From an uncultured Treponema sp. (lineage in GTDB: Bacteria; Spirochaetota; Spirochaetia; Treponematales; Treponemataceae), in assembly GCA_944389965.1 (NCBI GenBank), contig CALXOI010000007.1, forward strand, positions 1-39,495: 39,495 nt of DNA, written 5' to 3'. The notes under the pieces were generated by a model. It was not told where the DNA came from and ran no database searches. It saw nothing but the letters and a program-made list of their open reading frames with translations. Positions 10,301 to 17,993 of this stretch are shown one piece after another; within the stretch, counting starts at the first letter, position 1; the number at the start of each line of letters is the position of its first letter. The translations under genes were made by a program, and so were the position numbers.

Positions 10301-13300
10301 GCGCAGTTCCGGTACGCCGGGGATTTATGAAGCGGATATTCCGCTGGGTGTGCTGCCGGTACAGTGGAATCTGGTGACACTTACTGCCTCCGCCGGTGGT
10401 GCTGACAGTGAACCGGTTTCCGGAGTGTTCGGTGTTGTCCGCCCGAAAGATTCTGATACCATAGACGACTCGGAACAGATATACTGGCTGCCGGCGGAAA
10501 ACGGCAGGGTTCAGGGCTTCTTTAATGCAGCGGCACCCTTTTCGCTGCCGGAACTGGCAGACGGTACAGTACCTGCAGCGCCGGAAATTACCGTAGACGG
10601 CAGGATAATTACCGTAACCGCTCCGGTGGACGGCGTGTATGAAAAAATGGTATTCCGGCTTACTGACGGAAACGGGTTTGAGCAGATGACCAGTCCTGTT
10701 TCGGTAACGTATGCGTCTGTCCCGCCGTCCGGTACGGTACAGACGCCGGCCGCCGGTGACTGGGTGCGGGATATGCTTACGGTGCGGGGAACGGCTTCTG
10801 ATGCAACCGGTATCAGTGAAGTTGCGGTTTCCATAGACGGCGGGCTTTCCTGGACACCTGCGCTGCTGGAAAAAGACGTGCGGCAGCCGGAAACAGATAC
10901 GGTGTATTCCCTTGATATTCCTCTTAACCTGTACGGTGACGGCTGTATACCGGTTGCGGTGCGCATTACTGACGGTACGGGGGCGCAGACTCTGCTCCAC
11001 ACGGCGGTGGCAAAAGATACACAGCCGCCGGAAATAACCGTTATTGCCCCGGCCGCAGGGGATATTGTCAACGGTGAAACCCGGATGATATTCAAAGTAA
11101 CTGACGGTGGCCTGTTGGCGTCAGGTTCCTATATTCCCCCCGCAACCATGAACGGTGCTGCCGGTATATCGGATACAAATACGGCCGGCGGCGGTCTGGA
11201 TTCTGACAGTGCTGCCGGTATGCCTGCCGGAGCCGGTTCGGAAACTGCCGGTTTATCTGGTGACGTCCGGTCCGGCGGGATGGAAGGCATAACCGGGACT
11301 GCGGAAGATTCCCGTTCTGTTCCGCTGATGGCATTGCCTTCATTTTTTACCGGAACCGGACAGGCGCCGCTGGATGCTGCCATGAGGTTCTCTTTTACCG
11401 ATACAGCCGGCAATACGGCGGAAACCGGTTCCTGGGAATTCAGCATAGATGCCGTGTCAGATTTACCCCGTCCTGAAATCCATCTTCCGGAAGAAGGACA
11501 GATTATCACTACGGATTTTGTCATTTCCGGTGTCATTTATGACGATGACGGACCTTCCCGGATAAGCTGGCGTATTGATGACGGTGAATATCATCATTCT
11601 GATGTATACGATTCGTCTTTTTCTATTCCGGTACCGCTGGATACAATGACGGATAATGAGCATACGGTAACGGTGTATGCGGAGGACATCCGGGGTGTCA
11701 GAGGACAGGAAGTTACCCGTTCATTTAGAATATCTCTGGAAGAACCCCGGGGCGCTGTTCTGGAACCGGGTATTGATGATACGGTAAACGGTCTGGTGGT
11801 GTTGTCCGGTAACGCATCCGATGCGAACGGCATTGAAAAAGTACAGGTTTCCCTGGACAACGGCAACACGTACAATGATGCGGAAGGAACCGAATCCTGG
11901 ACATACACGTTTGATTCCCGTGTCATAGAAGACGGTACCCACGTGGTTTTCCTGCGTATCTATGATAAATACGGTATAGAAGGGTTGTACTCCAGCATGA
12001 TAAATGTAGACAATACGGCACCTGTTATCAATCTAGAGCTGCCGCTGGATGGTTCTGAAACATCCGGTATGTTGTTTTTTTCCGGACAAACTATGGATAA
12101 CATCGGGCTGGAAGAACTGTATCTGAGTATCCGTTCCCTTGATGGCAGCGGAAATACCGTGCTGCCCCATCTTGCCCGTGTTGATTTTGCCCCTGACCAA
12201 ATAATTACTCAGATTCTGGATATTTCATCGTTGGCAGATGGTTTTTACAATGTGGAATTGACCGGTGTTGATGCCGGCGGCAATACCCGCCGGGTATCCA
12301 GAAATGTAAGTTTGAACAAAAACCGTGCCAATACAAAAGTGGATATTCTGTATCCGTTGAACGGAGAACATGTGCAGGGTGTGTTCAATCTGTACGGAAC
12401 TGCGGTATCCGATGCGTCTGTCGATAAGTTGATGCTGTATGTGGACGATACGTTTGTGGCTGAAGCCCGGCTGTCTGAAACAGGATACTTCCGGTTTGAT
12501 GTTTCTCCGGATATGATTACTTCCGGCAGGCATCTGGTTAAAGTGTCTGCATTGACTTCTGATATGGTGATAGTGGATTCCGCGGAACGGTACTTGTTCT
12601 ATGAACCGGCAGGCCCGTGGATTACCATCGACAACTTTACCATGTGCGACTTTGCGGTGAACCGCCCCTATCTGGAAGGACGGGCAGGGTATGTTTTTAC
12701 CGATGAAGAACTTGCTGCGGCAAACTCAAAGGAAACGTCAAAAGAAGCGAAAGCGCTTCTGGCAGAAAAACAGGTTGACCGGATTGAACTGAGTTTTGAT
12801 AACGGTAAGACCTTTACTGAAACCGGAAAAACCGGAAAGTGGCGCTACCGGATAGAAAACGACTATCTGGCAGAAGGTTATCATTTCCTGATAGTCCGGG
12901 CTGTTATGAAAAACGGTGAAACAGCGGTAACCCGTTCAATTATCCGCATCGATAAAACTGCCCCTTCAATTGACTTGATTTCACCCGGTGAGGGAGGTTC
13001 TTTCAACGAAGAAATTATTTTTTCAGGACTCGCATCCGATGATATAGAGCTTTCATCGGTAACGCTGGTACTTCGCAGCGGTGATAAATCATCGTACGAA
13101 GTACCAGCTTTCATCCAAGGTTTATATTTTGACTGGCATTTCTGGGGGGCAACTTTGTATGACGTGGGTATCGGCCTTACGTTCTTTGATGATAATGTTA
13201 AACTTCAGGTTCAGTTTGGGCAGTTTACCCAAACCCAGCGGGATGTTTTTGACAAACGCGGTTCTAATATGCGGTACGGGGGAAACGTATTCGGTGCAAA

Positions 13301-13622
13301 ATTGCTGGCAAATATTGCGTATATTCCGTTCCGGTATTTTTTCGGGCCAGACTGGGATTGGCTGTCGGCAGGATTTGCGTTGGGGGCAAATTTTTCACTG
13401 TTTTCCCAGACCCAGAGCGGAAAGCCACAGATGTTGTCTGCGGTTCTTGCCCAGGTAGAATTCCCCCGGGTAACGCTGAAGAACCAGAAACTGTTCAGGA
13501 CATTCTCGTTGTATACGGAAGGACAGTTGTGGTTCTTGCCCACTGACGTGCAGGCAGGGGAAACAAATATCAGTTCCCTGATACCGCAGATTTCTGCCGG
13601 TATCAGGGTGAATGTGTTTTAA
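7392..13622 (+). CDS. Giant Ig-like repeat protein with C-terminal beta-barrel-like anchor
   Basis: The protein has 2076 residues from an ATG at 7392, preceded by AGGAG at 7383-7387. An in-frame ATG at 7374 overlaps the previous stop but would put six polar residues ahead of the signal peptide, so I prefer 7392. Residues 1-24 (MIHKRLLCTGLITLLVLWGA) form a signal peptide. Many Ig-like repeats follow with linkers such as VDNTPP (about 8200) and VDNTAP (about 12007). A low-complexity Gly/Ser/Ala stretch lies at about 11125-11340 and a short charged helix at about 12700-12770. From about 13093 the last 175 residues are aromatic-rich alternating strands (GLYFDWHFW, GIRVNVF), and the chain ends in Phe, as outer-membrane barrel proteins do. 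I infer an outer-membrane-anchored display or scaffold protein working with its upstream neighbour. The barrel assignment is by strand pattern only. Confidence 0.9.
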   Translation: MIHKRLLCTGLITLLVLWGAAAGGKKDITERQAENMNSWQESFDISDKKPGTYNIMVTAEDAGGNQSIAGPYNIRIDPDSDLPVTGITNPSPDMRIPGNLNVVGICVDDDAVDYVELVFDGRTDAPVRAEGSDFWSYYLDTTELEEGSHTIEAWGVDSNGVRGKPVTVTWHLDRRQPVTAVESHGLGQLVSGKITLTGQVTDGNGIQSLEYSLDGGTFTPVKLKLDKATGSDAFSVPIDTRQLADGAAVCWFKAVDRQGTAGISSFLFFVDNTPPLVRVLSPLPDETVNGIFAVAGSATDTVGLESVTWQAGDLSGSFELVPGNPYWVQELDFRGSTKKQVDFTVTARDTAGNEHSVRQRIPLDNKADLPVTAIRYPAQDGMISGSPESLYVQGIVTDDDGVAGIYYSVDGQPEMYSGCTGVFSIDISEQFRTLYPGATDDTYTLPAGTHRITVSAEDIHGVRGEPVTVSFVSQGEPPVLEQPVVVYGKGDVSEPYYAGCAVNPEAGGVFTVTVRSGSGLAAVDWTVNGQPAGSSEFTKSRLSETVHIPLDSSMPWGAVYVTVTARDVYGRETRQDNLLYLDNLTGIDGIPLVLFAEAGDSGGAVYFEPGTPVTGFFTAGTTTGTESAAAVTLVPETELVTASLDGDRVILTPGSTPGVTPPVKVQVTTSRGRTVESVPLVFTVPGAEPSVQLDNTGVADGSRTVVLSGRITAGAPVSAAYRIIPAVAEMENGMVTGAAAGAVLPDVPLELDDAGNFRVELEPAVFSNGVFVVEFTARCSTGETASAAAFVQKIPPLPELTADSKKAPAAARPVVVWLESENLYYTVVYQGTLETPQVSAGSVPAEGEFFPVAGIVPYSRLEPGKTPLTLTGTAGGKSFSSKYTVDRQEQPEIALNSINGVPYTAGMTVEVPADSGKNNGAVLAVTVRSTVKPDGVTWTVSPFGTGSGADGSGAESLSAGECIASGRAAVRSSGTPGIYEADIPLGVLPVQWNLVTLTASAGGADSEPVSGVFGVVRPKDSDTIDDSEQIYWLPAENGRVQGFFNAAAPFSLPELADGTVPAAPEITVDGRIITVTAPVDGVYEKMVFRLTDGNGFEQMTSPVSVTYASVPPSGTVQTPAAGDWVRDMLTVRGTASDATGISEVAVSIDGGLSWTPALLEKDVRQPETDTVYSLDIPLNLYGDGCIPVAVRITDGTGAQTLLHTAVAKDTQPPEITVIAPAAGDIVNGETRMIFKVTDGGLLASGSYIPPATMNGAAGISDTNTAGGGLDSDSAAGMPAGAGSETAGLSGDVRSGGMEGITGTAEDSRSVPLMALPSFFTGTGQAPLDAAMRFSFTDTAGNTAETGSWEFSIDAVSDLPRPEIHLPEEGQIITTDFVISGVIYDDDGPSRISWRIDDGEYHHSDVYDSSFSIPVPLDTMTDNEHTVTVYAEDIRGVRGQEVTRSFRISLEEPRGAVLEPGIDDTVNGLVVLSGNASDANGIEKVQVSLDNGNTYNDAEGTESWTYTFDSRVIEDGTHVVFLRIYDKYGIEGLYSSMINVDNTAPVINLELPLDGSETSGMLFFSGQTMDNIGLEELYLSIRSLDGSGNTVLPHLARVDFAPDQIITQILDISSLADGFYNVELTGVDAGGNTRRVSRNVSLNKNRANTKVDILYPLNGEHVQGVFNLYGTAVSDASVDKLMLYVDDTFVAEARLSETGYFRFDVSPDMITSGRHLVKVSALTSDMVIVDSAERYLFYEPAGPWITIDNFTMCDFAVNRPYLEGRAGYVFTDEELAAANSKETSKEAKALLAEKQVDRIELSFDNGKTFTETGKTGKWRYRIENDYLAEGYHFLIVRAVMKNGETAVTRSIIRIDKTAPSIDLISPGEGGSFNEEIIFSGLASDDIELSSVTLVLRSGDKSSYEVPAFIQGLYFDWHFWGATLYDVGIGLTFFDDNVKLQVQFGQFTQTQRDVFDKRGSNMRYGGNVFGAKLLANIAYIPFRYFFGPDWDWLSAGFALGANFSLFSQTQSGKPQMLSAVLAQVEFPRVTLKNQKLFRTFSLYTEGQLWFLPTDVQAGETNISSLIPQISAGIRVNVF

Positions 13623-13723
13623 CGGTGCCGGAACTTCTGCGGTGTAACTGCCGCCGTACCACTCCGGGTGATTCCGTTTTGTGCTTTCAGGTACTTCCGG
13701 CGGTATCGTTGCCGGCAAAGTTA

Positions 13724-14935
13724 TCAGGGCTGGGCAAATGCCGTATTTTCAAATACCGGCAGCAGGTTTGCGGCCATCTGTACCAGTTCTGACTGTATCA
13801 TTTCCCGCAGTGCAGCTGCGGTTTGTGTCCGGTCAAGGTCTGTGCTGCAGGCGGCGTTACCCAGATCCGGCATGATTGTTCCGGCTGCGGCAGCCCAGTA
13901 CCGGACATCGTCTGCCTGAATATCAGCCGTCTCGGCATGGGAATGAACCGGAGCCAGCCCGGTTTGTGCTGACAGCTGGTATTGTGCTGCGGTTCCGGCA
14001 AGTTCTGCCAGAACGTGTTCCGTTGCCGCTTTTCTGCTGCCGGTTCTGCCCGTAGGGATGGCATACAGTACGGGTATTGTTAACGCACGGGTTGTGTTCG
14101 GTGACGGAAAAAAGACTGTGTCGTACTGTTTTACAGTAGATACGGGCAGGGTACGGTGAGTGCTGAGGCTAATGAATGCTGCGGAAGTGTTCTGTTCCAT
14201 AAGGGCTGCCACATCCTGTTCCGTCAGTTGCAGTACCAGCGGATGCAGTTGTTTTGCGGCAATTTGTCCGGCGATAAGCCGGGCTGCGTTTTGGAGCAGG
14301 GGATTATCAGCAGGAAGCTGTGTCATGCAGGACTGCACCAATTGTTCCGCTGCGTGTTGCCCGGATACGGATTCAGTGAGGGCACCGGCATACGCCAGCA
14401 ATGTGCGGTCATCGGAACCGGCAAAAACCAGCCCGGCAGGGATTCCGCTGTTTGGGATGCCGTCGGTATGCATGGCAAGCCGTGATAATGCCAGCTCATA
14501 ATGGTCAAGCAGCAACGGAAGCCCCGTTATGGAGCCGTTACTGCCGGTAAAAGCCGCCGCTTTTATTGCTGACGGCAAGGATGTAGCTAATCCGGCGGAA
14601 ACACCACTGTGGATACTGTCTGCATATACCGCGGCTTCTTCTGCGTTGATGCCGCCGGATACAAAGACAATGTCAGCTTTCGGCTGCTTTGAAATTTGGC
14701 TGACAAGAGGTTCCCCGGTGTCGTAAACAATACCGGCAATCTGGTATTGATGTTGTCCTCCGGCATTAAGCAGCTGTGTAATTTGACCGGTTAGAATTAC
14801 GGTTGTTTGTTCCGGGATACCGTAAAATCCGGCTGTAAATGTCCGGGGCCTTAGAATCAAAAACAATGCTGCCAGGATAAGTAATCCGGCAGCTGTTGTG
14901 ATGATAATGATTTTTTTCTGTGGAGTGATATTCAT
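13724..14935 (-). CDS. Membrane-anchored periplasmic solute-binding-like protein
   Basis: The protein has 403 residues. An N-terminal hydrophobic segment (about residues 8-29, IIIITTAAGLLILAALFLIL) follows basic residues and looks like a signal anchor without a lipobox. The rest resembles the fold of family-1 extracellular solute-binding proteins: a segment ADIVFVSGG near residue 90, then GLPLLLDHYELAL near residue 140, where binding proteins have a similar GIPL..D.W.L pattern. It is Ala/Leu/Thr-rich and lacks ABC-transporter partners nearby, so it may be a sensor or an orphan binding protein. It converges on the giant Ig gene and diverges from the 15049 gene. A sigma70-type promoter (14941-14969) ends so close to the ATG that the mRNA may be leaderless. 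No good Shine-Dalgarno is visible. The family assignment is tentative. Confidence 0.8.
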   Translation of the reverse strand: MNITPQKKIIIITTAAGLLILAALFLILRPRTFTAGFYGIPEQTTVILTGQITQLLNAGGQHQYQIAGIVYDTGEPLVSQISKQPKADIVFVSGGINAEEAAVYADSIHSGVSAGLATSLPSAIKAAAFTGSNGSITGLPLLLDHYELALSRLAMHTDGIPNSGIPAGLVFAGSDDRTLLAYAGALTESVSGQHAAEQLVQSCMTQLPADNPLLQNAARLIAGQIAAKQLHPLVLQLTEQDVAALMEQNTSAAFISLSTHRTLPVSTVKQYDTVFFPSPNTTRALTIPVLYAIPTGRTGSRKAATEHVLAELAGTAAQYQLSAQTGLAPVHSHAETADIQADDVRYWAAAAGTIMPDLGNAACSTDLDRTQTAAALREMIQSELVQMAANLLPVFENTAFAQP

Positions 14936-14940
14936 AGGGT

Positions 14941-14969
14941 ATCATACCACATCATCCGGTACCGTGCAA
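14941..14969 (-). promoter_or_regulatory. Promoter for the solute-binding-like gene, possibly leaderless
   Basis: On the minus strand TTGCAC (14964-14969) is separated by 17 bases from TATGAT (14941-14946). Only five bases lie between the -10 box and the ATG at 14935, so transcription would be expected to start at or next to the start codon. Confidence 0.55.
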
Positions 14970-14995
14970 TGAGACGTTGTGTTTCCGGTTCCGGT

Positions 14996-15024
14996 TTGAC
15001 ATACTATATACGGACTGTTACAAT
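14996..15024 (+). promoter_or_regulatory. Near-consensus sigma70 promoter for the 15049 operon
   Basis: TTGACA at 14996-15001 and TACAAT at 15019-15024 are separated by exactly 17 bases. The predicted start point near 15031 leaves a leader of about 18 bases, which contains the GAGG ribosome-binding site at 15039-15042. This position excludes translation starts upstream of about 15030. Confidence 0.75.
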
Positions 15025-15048
15025 AGTCCGGAACAGGCGAGGTGTATT

Positions 15049-16137
15049 TTGAGGTACCAATACAGTAACCTATTGTTCGTAAAGCAGGCAGCGGTATTGT
15101 TTGTTTTGCTTTGTTGTTCTGCTGTTGCAGCACAAACGGTTGCGGATTCCGCCCGGTCGGCTGCATCTCCGGCTGTCCTCCGGTCGGTGGATACGGCATT
15201 TTCCATGCAGTCAGCTGATGACTTGCGGCTGATTTTGCAACAGTATACTGGTGCCGTTGACTATGCTGAACTGGAAACGTATACGCTGAAAAAAATACGC
15301 CAATATGTTGTGTATAATAAACTTGATTTTGCCCGGGCAGCATCGCTGATTCTTGTGGATTGCAATATCGACAATGGAGATGCGGCAGCCTTATATGCGT
15401 CTATTTCTCGGGCTGTTTTCCGGCGGGATGAACGGTTTGCATTCCAGCAGGAACAGGAACGGCTGCTTATCGAAAAACGGGAAGCCGATGCTGCCGCTGT
15501 ACCGGAATCACCATACCGGAATTATCAGCCGGTTGCAAATAGTTCGTCTGGAAAAATATATTATTATAATTCCGGAGGGGTTTATTATTCTCCATTTGAA
15601 TGGTATGCTCAGCTTGGGCTTGCTGATTTTCTGATGAGCGCCGGGGATAACGAAATCCGGTTTAAATACGGGTTGTCAGTCGGAGGCAGCGTATTTTATT
15701 ACGGTAGTTTTGTGGCAGCCGGTTTGGATGTATTTGCAGACATTATGCTGCTGGATTTTTCCGGACCCCAGGATATGGCTGGGTCCGTTAAAATAATATC
15801 TGCGGTTGCTTTGCCGGCATTAACGGATAGGGTTTTTCTGCGGGCAGGTTTTTACGGTTCGCCGGATTTCCTTTCGCCGGCAGTAGGCATCGGATTCCGT
15901 TATAAAACGGAAAATCTGTTCCGGTTTGAAGGTTTCGGTGATTACTATCCCGGTCACCTGATGTATGAATCAGTTTCCGCTGCTTTTGAAGCCGGTGCGG
16001 CAGTATCCATTCCGTTTGTGGAAGGGGATATAATGAGCATAGGTATGAAAATAGGTCTTTCAGATGAAGTTTTTATCAAAACAAGCGGAGTTGAAAATAA
16101 CGTGAAATGTGTATTCAGTATTGGAGTAGGTAACTAA
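15049..16137 (+). CDS. Exported protein with helical N-domain and beta-barrel-like C-domain
   Basis: The protein has 362 residues. I chose the TTG at 15049: it has GAGG six bases upstream, lies just downstream of the promoter at 14996-15024, and yields a clean signal peptide (LLFVKQAAVLFVLLCCSAVA, cleavage near Ala-Gln around residue 28). A longer reading from a GTG at 14977 would start upstream of the promoter. After the signal, residues about 30-150 are helical and charged. From about residue 175 the sequence becomes alternating amphipathic strands with many Tyr, Phe and Gly, typical of a small outer-membrane barrel, although the final residue is Asn rather than Phe. The stop codon directly abuts the ATG of the HD-GYP gene, so the two are co-translated. 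The family is not recognised. Confidence 0.85.
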   Translation: MRYQYSNLLFVKQAAVLFVLLCCSAVAAQTVADSARSAASPAVLRSVDTAFSMQSADDLRLILQQYTGAVDYAELETYTLKKIRQYVVYNKLDFARAASLILVDCNIDNGDAAALYASISRAVFRRDERFAFQQEQERLLIEKREADAAAVPESPYRNYQPVANSSSGKIYYYNSGGVYYSPFEWYAQLGLADFLMSAGDNEIRFKYGLSVGGSVFYYGSFVAAGLDVFADIMLLDFSGPQDMAGSVKIISAVALPALTDRVFLRAGFYGSPDFLSPAVGIGFRYKTENLFRFEGFGDYYPGHLMYESVSAAFEAGAAVSIPFVEGDIMSIGMKIGLSDEVFIKTSGVENNVKCVFSIGVGN

Positions 16138-17610
16138 ATGAATAGAAAACAGTACATTACTGCGTTTTTTATCTGTCTGCTGTGTGCAGTCAGTATACTG
16201 CCGGCGGCAGATGCCCTTGTAGAACGGTATTTGTCTGCAGCAAATGACCGGTATTCGGAAGGCGATTATACCAAGGCGTATGAGTACGTCAACCGGGTGC
16301 TGGATATGTACCGGGATGACACCTTGCCGGAAAATGTGACCGTAATCGGGGAAATGATTTACTATGATTATCTGGGTGTGCTCAAAGAAAACGGTGATGA
16401 AGCCGGCTTTATCGGGTTTAATGTGTGGTTGGAGAATTTTCCGGAATTGTCTTCTTCCCGCATAAAAATCCGTTCCGCTGAATTTGAAAGTGAAATTGCC
16501 CGGTCTAAAAATGCCGCTGCAACTGCTGCAACCGCTGTAACAACGGTAGCTCCCTCCGGAAACACCGGTACGGCAGGTTCCGCTCCTGTTTCCGGTAGTG
16601 CGTTGTCTGACGAACAGTGGCTGCAACAGCTGGAAGCAGAGCGGCAGCGCAGTGCGGAAGCGCTGCAGATGGAACGGGAACGTTCTGCCCAAGTTATCAG
16701 TTCTTTAGACAACCAGTCGGAATCGCTGCGTTCAGTAATTGAACAGAGTACCTTGAAAAATGAATCTGCAAACAGGAATATACTGATACTTGTGCTGGTA
16801 ATCAGTGCTGTGCTGGTAATTGTGTTTATTGTGGTGATTATCAGCATTGTTTCCAGTATTAAAACTACCCGCCGGCAGCAGGAACAGTTTGCTGCGACAT
16901 TGCAGATGGTGGCAAAGATGAACCGGATTCCGTCAGAGCGGGTATTATTGGGAAATGTAGCTGATATTTATGGTGATGCTTATTTGCGTTCAGCAGGAAG
17001 TACCCGGGTTGGTGACAATGCACTACCGGAACCGGAATTAACAGAAGCGGATCGGCAGGCGGTACAGGAACTTGCGGTAAAATGTGAACAGGTGGGTACA
17101 GAGATAGATGTGATGACCGGCAGAAAAAATAATTCAAAAAATATTTCTGAAATGGTATATAAAATTGCTTTGGAAATGGGAATCAGCCAGAATACCGTAA
17201 TGATTTATTTTTGTGCGTCTATGGTGTACGATATTGGCTTCCTGTCTATGGATAAAGATTTGCTTCAAGCTGAAACATTGACAGACGAGCAGAAATATAT
17301 TATCCGATCTCATGTTAAAATTGATGTGTCTGTTTTTGATTTTGTTCCGGAACAATACAGGGCGGTTTTTATAGATGCTGCTTCAATGCATCACGAGAAT
17401 ATGGATGGCAGCGGATATCCTGCCGGCATTCCTGGTGATAAGATACCCGAAATAGCCCGGATGATTCATGTAGTGGAAACATTTATCTCTTTGATTTCCC
17501 GGCGCAGTTACCGGGCTATTTTTGATAAAGAATCTGCAATAGAAGAGCTTAAAAATCATCCTGAATTATATGACCAGAAAATAGTTTCTGTTCTGGACTG
17601 CATTATATGA
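16138..17610 (+). CDS. Exported TPR / coiled-coil / TM protein with degenerate HD-GYP domain
   Basis: The protein has 490 residues. A signal peptide (about 1-24) is followed by a TPR-like pair of helices (about 27-118), an Ala/Thr/Gly/Ser linker (125-156), a charged coiled coil (158-212), a transmembrane helix (214-240) and a cytoplasmic HD-GYP-type domain (about 305-490). The conserved HHENMDGSGYP motif is present (H418, H419, E420, D423, G426-P428), as is H392. However, the HD pair is Tyr364-Asp365 (YDIGF instead of HDIGK), and the downstream Asp of the AD motif is Glu447. HD-GYP proteins normally hydrolyse cyclic di-GMP; here metal binding may be weakened, so the domain could be a sensor of the nucleotide rather than an enzyme. 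The topology places the TPR in the periplasm. It is the second gene of an operon with the barrel-like protein and has a GGAG ribosome-binding site inside that gene. Confidence 0.9.
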   Translation: MNRKQYITAFFICLLCAVSILPAADALVERYLSAANDRYSEGDYTKAYEYVNRVLDMYRDDTLPENVTVIGEMIYYDYLGVLKENGDEAGFIGFNVWLENFPELSSSRIKIRSAEFESEIARSKNAAATAATAVTTVAPSGNTGTAGSAPVSGSALSDEQWLQQLEAERQRSAEALQMERERSAQVISSLDNQSESLRSVIEQSTLKNESANRNILILVLVISAVLVIVFIVVIISIVSSIKTTRRQQEQFAATLQMVAKMNRIPSERVLLGNVADIYGDAYLRSAGSTRVGDNALPEPELTEADRQAVQELAVKCEQVGTEIDVMTGRKNNSKNISEMVYKIALEMGISQNTVMIYFCASMVYDIGFLSMDKDLLQAETLTDEQKYIIRSHVKIDVSVFDFVPEQYRAVFIDAASMHHENMDGSGYPAGIPGDKIPEIARMIHVVETFISLISRRSYRAIFDKESAIEELKNHPELYDQKIVSVLDCII

Positions 17611-17615
17611 GGAAT

Positions 17616-17993
17616 TCATGATAGGGTCGCTTCCGTTTGCTGGCTGTGGCAAACCATGCTGCGGGTTGCCACAATATCTGCTCCGGTTCCCAGTGCATTT
17701 TCAAGAATAATTTGCCCTGCCTGAACCGGAGCCGCAACGGTTATCCAGCGGAGTTCCTGCACTGCCGGCAGCAACAGTTCCCGGTTTATGGAGATTGTGG
17801 ATTTAACCGGCAGCCGGGGATATATTCCACCGGTAACGGTCACTGTTGTTGTGAGTATCCGCCGGGGGTGGTTCAGTTCAGTCTGTGCGTATGTGATTCC
17901 CCGGGGGCATTTATTGCCGGATACTTTGCCGGTAGGCTCTTCTATTTGAAGGCGGCATCCGTTAGGGCATTCAACACAAATCATTTCTTTCAT
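17616..17993 (-). CDS. DUF1667 small four-cysteine redox protein
   Basis: The protein has 125 residues. Cys6, Cys9, Cys13 and Cys29 form a CxxCxxxC...C pattern (CVECPNGCRL, then KCPRG), likely binding an iron-sulfur cluster, as in the N-terminal cluster motif of molybdopterin oxidoreductases. The family is the one called DUF1667, which regularly follows a GlpA-like and a second FAD oxidoreductase in anaerobes. Its ATG overlaps the stop of the upstream oxidoreductase (ATGA at 17990-17993), implying translational coupling and probably a fixed stoichiometry. I infer that it carries electrons or assists assembly of the complex. It converges on the HD-GYP gene with only five bases between stops, so no room is left for a terminator. 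Confidence 0.88.
   Translation of the reverse strand: MKEMICVECPNGCRLQIEEPTGKVSGNKCPRGITYAQTELNHPRRILTTTVTVTGGIYPRLPVKSTISINRELLLPAVQELRWITVAAPVQAGQIILENALGTGADIVATRSMVCHSQQTEATLS

Noticed and set aside
9029-11000. Antisense open frames of about 250 codons opposite the second giant gene
   Set aside because: Low-complexity Ser/Thr/Val or Arg/His composition typical of shadow frames; the sense frame has a signal peptide and clear Ig repeats.
1-13622. Possible CRISPR array or tandem DNA repeat
   Set aside because: The periodicity is at protein level (Ig linkers); the DNA repeats are degenerate and have no uniform spacers.
14977-15048. N-terminal extension of the 15049 protein
   Set aside because: It would begin upstream of the near-consensus promoter and destroy the signal peptide position.
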